Shown here in pieces: positions 60,394 to 64,000 of a stretch of 64,000 bases of DNA. Below the pieces are notes generated by a model, which had not been told where the DNA came from, made no database searches, and saw only the letters and a program-made list of their open reading frames with translations. Both the position numbers and the translations under genes were made by a program. Each line of letters begins with the position of its first letter. Position 1 is the stretch's first letter. This stretch comes from Bacteroidota bacterium (GTDB taxonomy: Bacteria > Bacteroidota > Bacteroidia > B-17B0 > Aurantibacillaceae): positions 1 through 64,000 of the forward strand of contig JADJDM010000002.1 of the NCBI GenBank assembly GCA_016702705.1. Reading direction: 5' to 3'.

Positions 60394-61633
60394 TGGGTAA
60401 AGTTATAGTAAATGTTGTTCCATTGCCTAGTTCACTTTCTAATTCAATTGCCCCGCCGTGTAATTCGATAATTTTTTTTACATAAGCTAATCCGAGTCCA
60501 AAACCTTTTATGTCATGCACATTGCCTGTTGGTACTCTAAAATATTTCCCAAAAACTTGTTTATGATATTGCTTATCAATACCAATACCTTTGTCGGTTA
60601 TAGTAATAATTAAATGTTGGTCTCTATTTACTGTTTGAATATTTATTGCGGGTTTTTCTTTGGAATATTTAATCGCATTATCAATCAAATTAGAAAATGC
60701 ATTTGCAAGATGAGTTTTATCTCCTGTCACTACAATGTTATCAGCATTCAGATTTAATTTTAAATCTCCTTGTTTGTTCTCAATTTGTATGTTAATTGAT
60801 TTTAAACAATCGCTTAAGAGTTGATGAAAATCTAATTCTGTTTTTTGTAATGGAATTTCTCCTCTTTCAAGCGCAGTCATGCTTAGTACTTGCTCAACTT
60901 GCAATCTTAATTTTTCGTTCTCTTCAAGTATAATACTTGAGTAATGTTTTATTTTTTCTTCATTTTTACTAGTTGAATCCTTTGTAATCATTTTGCCCGC
61001 AAGTGAAATATTTGTTAATGGTGTTTTAAATTCGTGAGTCATGTTGTTTAAAAAATCTGTAGTATGCTCGGCTATCCTTTTTTCAGCTATGAGCGATAAG
61101 GTGGTTCGCCAAAATAATATAAGTACAATAAGTATAAGCACAACTGCTGTTATGAAAGGAGCTCCCATCTCACTAAGGATAGATTCTTCTTTATTTGGAA
61201 ATGTAAGTTTTAATTCCCATCCATTTTTATTAGATAATTCGTCTAAGCTCTTTGTGTAACAAGCCTGTTCAGGTTGTTTGTCAGAATTGGAAGCATTAAT
61301 GTTTGTATCAAGCATTAATGGCATTGGTGGCATGGATGGTATTACCTCAAAGAAATAATCTGCATGGAAGTTGTAAAAATTCATCTGCTGTTTAAGTAAA
61401 GAATCTATTTTTCTCCTCTCATTTTTGCCAGCACCTAATTGTAATTTTTGACTGATTACTTTATCTTTTGAAAGAGATTCAGTTACTCTTGCTCTCACGA
61501 TAGTTGCTTTTTCATTAAATACCTCTTCTTTGTTTTTCGCAGTTTGCGAAATCCAATTTAATTGTATGATTAGTACAATCAATAGTGCAATAGATGAAAT
61601 TGCGATGAAAATATTTGTTCGGTTCTTTTTCAT
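60386..61633 (-). CDS. Sensor histidine kinase, partner of the OmpR-type regulator
   Basis: A 415-residue kinase with membrane helices at about 7-27 (IFIAISSIALLIVLIIQLNW) and 158-180 (FITAVVLILIVLILFWRTTL) and a periplasmic sensor between them. H-box FLNNMTHEFKTPLTNISL, N-box NAFSNLIDNAIKYSKEKP, G-boxes ITDKGIGI and GFGLGLAYVKKI. It is similar to RprX. The signal is unknown. Its own promoter candidate is TAATTTTG on the minus strand (61644-61651), very close to the start codon. Confidence 0.93.
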   Translation of the reverse strand: MKKNRTNIFIAISSIALLIVLIIQLNWISQTAKNKEEVFNEKATIVRARVTESLSKDKVISQKLQLGAGKNERRKIDSLLKQQMNFYNFHADYFFEVIPSMPPMPLMLDTNINASNSDKQPEQACYTKSLDELSNKNGWELKLTFPNKEESILSEMGAPFITAVVLILIVLILFWRTTLSLIAEKRIAEHTTDFLNNMTHEFKTPLTNISLAGKMITKDSTSKNEEKIKHYSSIILEENEKLRLQVEQVLSMTALERGEIPLQKTELDFHQLLSDCLKSINIQIENKQGDLKLNLNADNIVVTGDKTHLANAFSNLIDNAIKYSKEKPAINIQTVNRDQHLIITITDKGIGIDKQYHKQVFGKYFRVPTGNVHDIKGFGLGLAYVKKIIELHGGAIELESELGNGTTFTITLPNA

Positions 61634-61643
61634 TGGAATGGAA

Positions 61644-61651
61644 CAAAATTA
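61644..61651 (-). promoter_or_regulatory. -7 element of the sensor kinase operon
   Basis: TAATTTTG on the minus strand, 10 nt before the ATG at 61633. Confidence 0.45.
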
Positions 61652-61677
61652 CTCATTTATATGGTAGTTGAACAAGA

Positions 61678-61745
61678 TTAACAAGTCGTTAACAGGTCAA
61701 TAACTGCTTAGTAACAATAAGCTGTTTAAATTGCCATTACATTTG
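61678..61745 (+). promoter_or_regulatory. Promoter with four 11-nt direct repeats (site 1)
   Basis: TTAACAAGTCG (61678), TTAACAGGTCA (61689), ATAACTGCTTA (61700), GTAACAA (61711-61717), then 20 nt, then the -7 element TACATTTG (61738-61745). The last repeat occupies the -33 position. Layout and spacing are identical to site 2. Confidence 0.8.
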
Positions 61746-61798
61746 CAGAACTATAAAGGATTTATTCTTGATTAGTTTATTAATTTAAATAGATAAAC

Positions 61799-62404
61799 AT
61801 GAAAACCACATTGTTAATTACAATAGCCCTTTTTAATTTGACCTCATTTGCGCAAGATGCTGATAAGAAAATAAGAAAAATAGAAACACTTGAACAAGCT
61901 AATACTTTTATTAAAGAGAACCCAAAGCTTAAGGGCGAAATTATTGAAATAAATGCTGGCACCGATAGTTCGGACTTAGCTAAAAAAATTATTGCAAGCA
62001 AAGCGGAAGGCTCTGTAGCTCTTGGTGGTAATACATATAGAGTAATCGACTATAGAAAATCTTCTTTACTTAAACTTAGTTATATTAATTTGCTTGTAGA
62101 GAATCTTTCGCTACATCAAATAGATTCAATTAGAAAAGTAATTATTGCTAAATATAATAGTGGAATAACTTTTTCTGCTTTAGTAAAGCAATATAATACG
62201 GACGGTAATCCAAATTCGGAGTTGGGATGGTTTTCGGAAGATATGTTTGTTCCAGAATTTGCTACTGCAATAAAGGAGCACAGAAAGGATGAACTATTTA
62301 CAATAGACCTTCCTTGTAAAACATGGTATTACGTGATATTAAAAACAGGCGATGATAGAGTAGTAAAAGTTTATTCAGTTTTAAAAATAGAGAGTGGCAA
62401 GTAG
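61799..62404 (+). CDS. Parvulin-type peptidylprolyl isomerase, exported
   Basis: A 201-residue protein with signal peptide MKTTLLITIALFNLTSFA-QD. The rotamase domain is in the second half: LSYINLLVENLSLHQIDSIR, FSALVKQYNTDGNPNSELGW, FSEDMFVPEFATAIKEHRKD, DLPCKTWYYVILKTGDDRVV. This is a periplasmic folding helper like SurA/PrsA domains but shorter. Its promoter carries site 1, so it is a likely target of the adjacent two-component system, fitting an envelope-stress response. A terminator follows at 62424. Confidence 0.85.
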   Translation: MKTTLLITIALFNLTSFAQDADKKIRKIETLEQANTFIKENPKLKGEIIEINAGTDSSDLAKKIIASKAEGSVALGGNTYRVIDYRKSSLLKLSYINLLVENLSLHQIDSIRKVIIAKYNSGITFSALVKQYNTDGNPNSELGWFSEDMFVPEFATAIKEHRKDELFTIDLPCKTWYYVILKTGDDRVVKVYSVLKIESGK

Positions 62405-62423
62405 TGATGTTTCTCGCTAAAAG

Positions 62424-62453
62424 AAAAGTCGTCAATTTTGACGGCTTTTTGTG
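62424..62453 (+). terminator. Terminator after the isomerase gene
   Basis: AAAAGTCGTCAA and TTGACGGCTTTTT form a stem with one G-U pair, followed by a T run. Confidence 0.75.
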
Positions 62454-62545
62454 TTTTATTCTATTTTGTTTTCTCTATTTCTAATTTTATCAATTGGATG
62501 CGTGAATAATATAACAATTCTGTGTCAACATATAATGTGTATGCC

Positions 62546-62594
62546 TATGATTGTAGTCATATTTGATGTTCCATAATAAAAGTATGGGAACATC
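62546..62594 (+). promoter_or_regulatory. Inverted repeats upstream of the catalase gene
   Basis: TATGA-N6-TCATA (62546-62561) and GATGTTCC / GGAACATC (62565-62572 and 62587-62594) lie just ahead of the GTG start at 62627. CATATTTG at 62559-62566 is one base off the -7 consensus. They could be binding sites for a peroxide regulator, but I cannot assign it. Confidence 0.45.
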
Positions 62595-62626
62595 TAGGAA
62601 TGTAAAATCATTTAAGCAAAACTAAA

Positions 62627-64000
62627 GTGGAAAAGAAAAAATTAACAACAGCATCTGGTATTCCGTATACCCAAAATGAAAACTCGCTAAGTGTTGGAGC
62701 AAGAGGCCCTTTGCTACTACAAGATTTTATTTTGCATGAGAAAATGGCGCACTTTAATCGTGAACGTATTCCTGAGCGTGTTGTGCATGCCAAAGGCGCT
62801 GGAGCTTTTGGCAGATTTACTGTTACAAATGATATTACTAAATATACTAAAGCAAAATTATTTAGTGAAGTTGGAAACACTTGTAAATTGTTTGCTCGCT
62901 TTTCGCAAGTGGGGGGAGAAAAGGGAAGTGCTGATACAGAAAGAGACCCGAGAGGCTTTGCACTTAAATTTTATACAGAGGATGGTAATTGGGATTTAGT
63001 TGGAAATAATACACCAGTTTTTTTTATAAAGGACCCAAAAAAATTCAGTGATTTTATTCACACGCAAAAACGAGATCCAAAAACGAATTTAAAAAGCCCA
63101 ACGATGATGTGGGATTTTTGGAGTTTAAATCCTGAAAGTTTACATCAAGTAATGATTTTGATGAGCGATAGAGGTACGCCTTTTTCATACCGATTTATGC
63201 ATGGTTTTGGAAGCCATACTTTCTCTATGATAAATGATGCTGATGAAAAGGTTTGGGTAAAATTCCATTTTATTACTCAACAAGGAATTAAAAACTTTAA
63301 TGCTAAAGAAGCAAATGAAATGCGTGGGATAGATCCAGATCATGCTCAACGAGATTTGGTTGAAGCCATTGCAAATAAGGAGTTTCCCAACTGGGAAATG
63401 AAAATACAAGTAATGACAACTATACAAGCAAAAATATTTCCTTTTAATCCCTTTGATGTTACAAAAGTGTGGCCTCATGGAGATTTTCCACTCATAGATG
63501 TTGGTACTTTTGTACTAGACGAAATTCCAAGAAATTATTTTGCAGATGTAGAGCAAGCTGCATTTGCCCCTGCACATGTTGTTGATGGGATTAGTTATTC
63601 TCCGGATAAACTTTTGCAAGGCCGTTTACTATCATACCCCGATGCGCAACGTTATCGTTTAGGCGTTAATTACGAACAAATCCCAGTAAACAAATGCCCA
63701 TATATGGTTGCTAATTATGAGCGTGATGGTAGCATGAGTGTAAATGGAAACGGAGAAGATAATGTAAATTATTTTCCTAATAGTTTCGATGATATTGCTG
63801 TAGATACATCTTATAAAGAATCTAGTATGCAATTGGATGATACCATTGCTGATTGGTACGATAGAAATGGTGAAGGAGATAATGACCATTATACTCAGCC
63901 TGGAATTTTGTTTGCAAAGACGATGAACGATGAAGAACGTAAAAACACCGCTTCTAATATTGTTGAATCAATGAAAGGAATTTCAGGCGATAAGAAGAAT
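62627..64000 (+). CDS. katA: Catalase (small-subunit haem type), 3' end beyond the window
   Basis: The frame is open from GTG at 62627 to the window end, 458 codons, and reads MEKKKLTTASGIPYTQNENS with GTG as methionine. Key features: active-site histidine in RIPERVVHAKGAGAFGRFTV, the distal asparagine region GNNTPVFFIKDPKKFSDFIH, SYRFMHGFGSHTFSMIN, and the proximal-side RLLSYPDAQRYRLGVNYEQI. An in-frame stop lies at 62603, so GTG is the only sensible start. It breaks hydrogen peroxide into water and oxygen in the cytoplasm. About the last 40-50 residues are missing. Confidence 0.95.
   Translation, partial: MEKKKLTTASGIPYTQNENSLSVGARGPLLLQDFILHEKMAHFNRERIPERVVHAKGAGAFGRFTVTNDITKYTKAKLFSEVGNTCKLFARFSQVGGEKGSADTERDPRGFALKFYTEDGNWDLVGNNTPVFFIKDPKKFSDFIHTQKRDPKTNLKSPTMMWDFWSLNPESLHQVMILMSDRGTPFSYRFMHGFGSHTFSMINDADEKVWVKFHFITQQGIKNFNAKEANEMRGIDPDHAQRDLVEAIANKEFPNWEMKIQVMTTIQAKIFPFNPFDVTKVWPHGDFPLIDVGTFVLDEIPRNYFADVEQAAFAPAHVVDGISYSPDKLLQGRLLSYPDAQRYRLGVNYEQIPVNKCPYMVANYERDGSMSVNGNGEDNVNYFPNSFDDIAVDTSYKESSMQLDDTIADWYDRNGEGDNDHYTQPGILFAKTMNDEERKNTASNIVESMKGISGDKKN

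Noticed and set aside
62691..62999. Frame of 102 codons inside the catalase region
   Set aside because: The catalase frame is open across the whole stretch and has all family motifs; the other frame has none.
1..64000. CRISPR array or prophage
   Set aside because: I found no regularly spaced short repeats with spacers, and no cas, integrase or phage structural genes. The only regular repeats are the 150-bp coding repeats at 42901-43500.

Overview
The window is a piece of a low-GC (roughly one third GC) chromosome from the phylum Bacteroidota. Several independent signs agree: promoter -7 elements of the form TAnnTTTG instead of TATAAT, no Shine-Dalgarno sequences ahead of most genes, secreted proteins with type IX secretion (T9SS) sorting domains, a TonB-dependent receptor paired with a DUF4249 lipoprotein, bacillithiol synthesis (bshC), and the his gene order G-D-C-B-H-A-F-IE. 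I cannot place it below phylum level from sequence alone.

Layout. 1-6.8 kb: a TonB receptor tail, DUF4249 lipoprotein, GNAT acetyltransferase, MarC protein, AAA+ ATPase and VWA protein, all readable but broken by many small indels, with an intact IS3-family element (2817-4156) among them. 6.8-8.6 kb: two tRNAs and small membrane/metal-binding proteins controlled by what looks like a shared Crp/Fnr-type box. 8.6-20.3 kb: an RsmB-type methyltransferase, an unknown membrane protein, a stand-alone T9SS domain protein, acetoacetyl-CoA reductase, a YbbR protein, a single-polypeptide restriction-modification enzyme, an aldose-epimerase-like protein, FtcD and a STAS-like/histidine-kinase pair. 20.4-27.5 kb: the complete histidine operon behind a His-rich leader peptide and an attenuator. 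27.5-33.4 kb: bshC, NUDIX, pyrE, a PtmA-like SDR, ribosomal protein L25, prs and tRNA-Leu. 33.5-42.1 kb: accessory redox genes with two HxlR regulators and palindromic operators, plus repeats around an unusual zinc-motif SDR. 42.2-50.3 kb: a T9SS-exported repeat protein, a DUF457 membrane protein, a polyamine-type acetyltransferase, and an operon of three different photolyase/cryptochrome genes plus a DUF2256 gene. 50.5-56.9 kb: a tripartite RND efflux system. 57-64 kb: a secreted LRR-like protein, a SET protein, a cytochrome c, an OmpR-type two-component system with two near-identical candidate target promoters, a parvulin-type isomerase and a catalase cut by the window end.

The most informative items are regulatory. 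(1) Two 40-nt sites, each with four repeats on an 11-nt period, lie exactly 20 nt upstream of a TAnnTTTG element at the two promoters flanking the rprXY-like genes. (2) The his leader peptide overlaps an antiterminator whose pairing excludes the terminator. (3) Two Crp/Fnr-like boxes sit at the same spacing from the -7 element of two divergent metal/membrane gene groups. Outside the first 6.8 kb I found single-nucleotide frameshifts in hisF, hisIE, bshC, the DASH cryptochrome and the RND pump, mostly at homopolymers. These look more like uncorrected sequencing errors than gene decay, and the same suspicion applies to the indel-rich left end.
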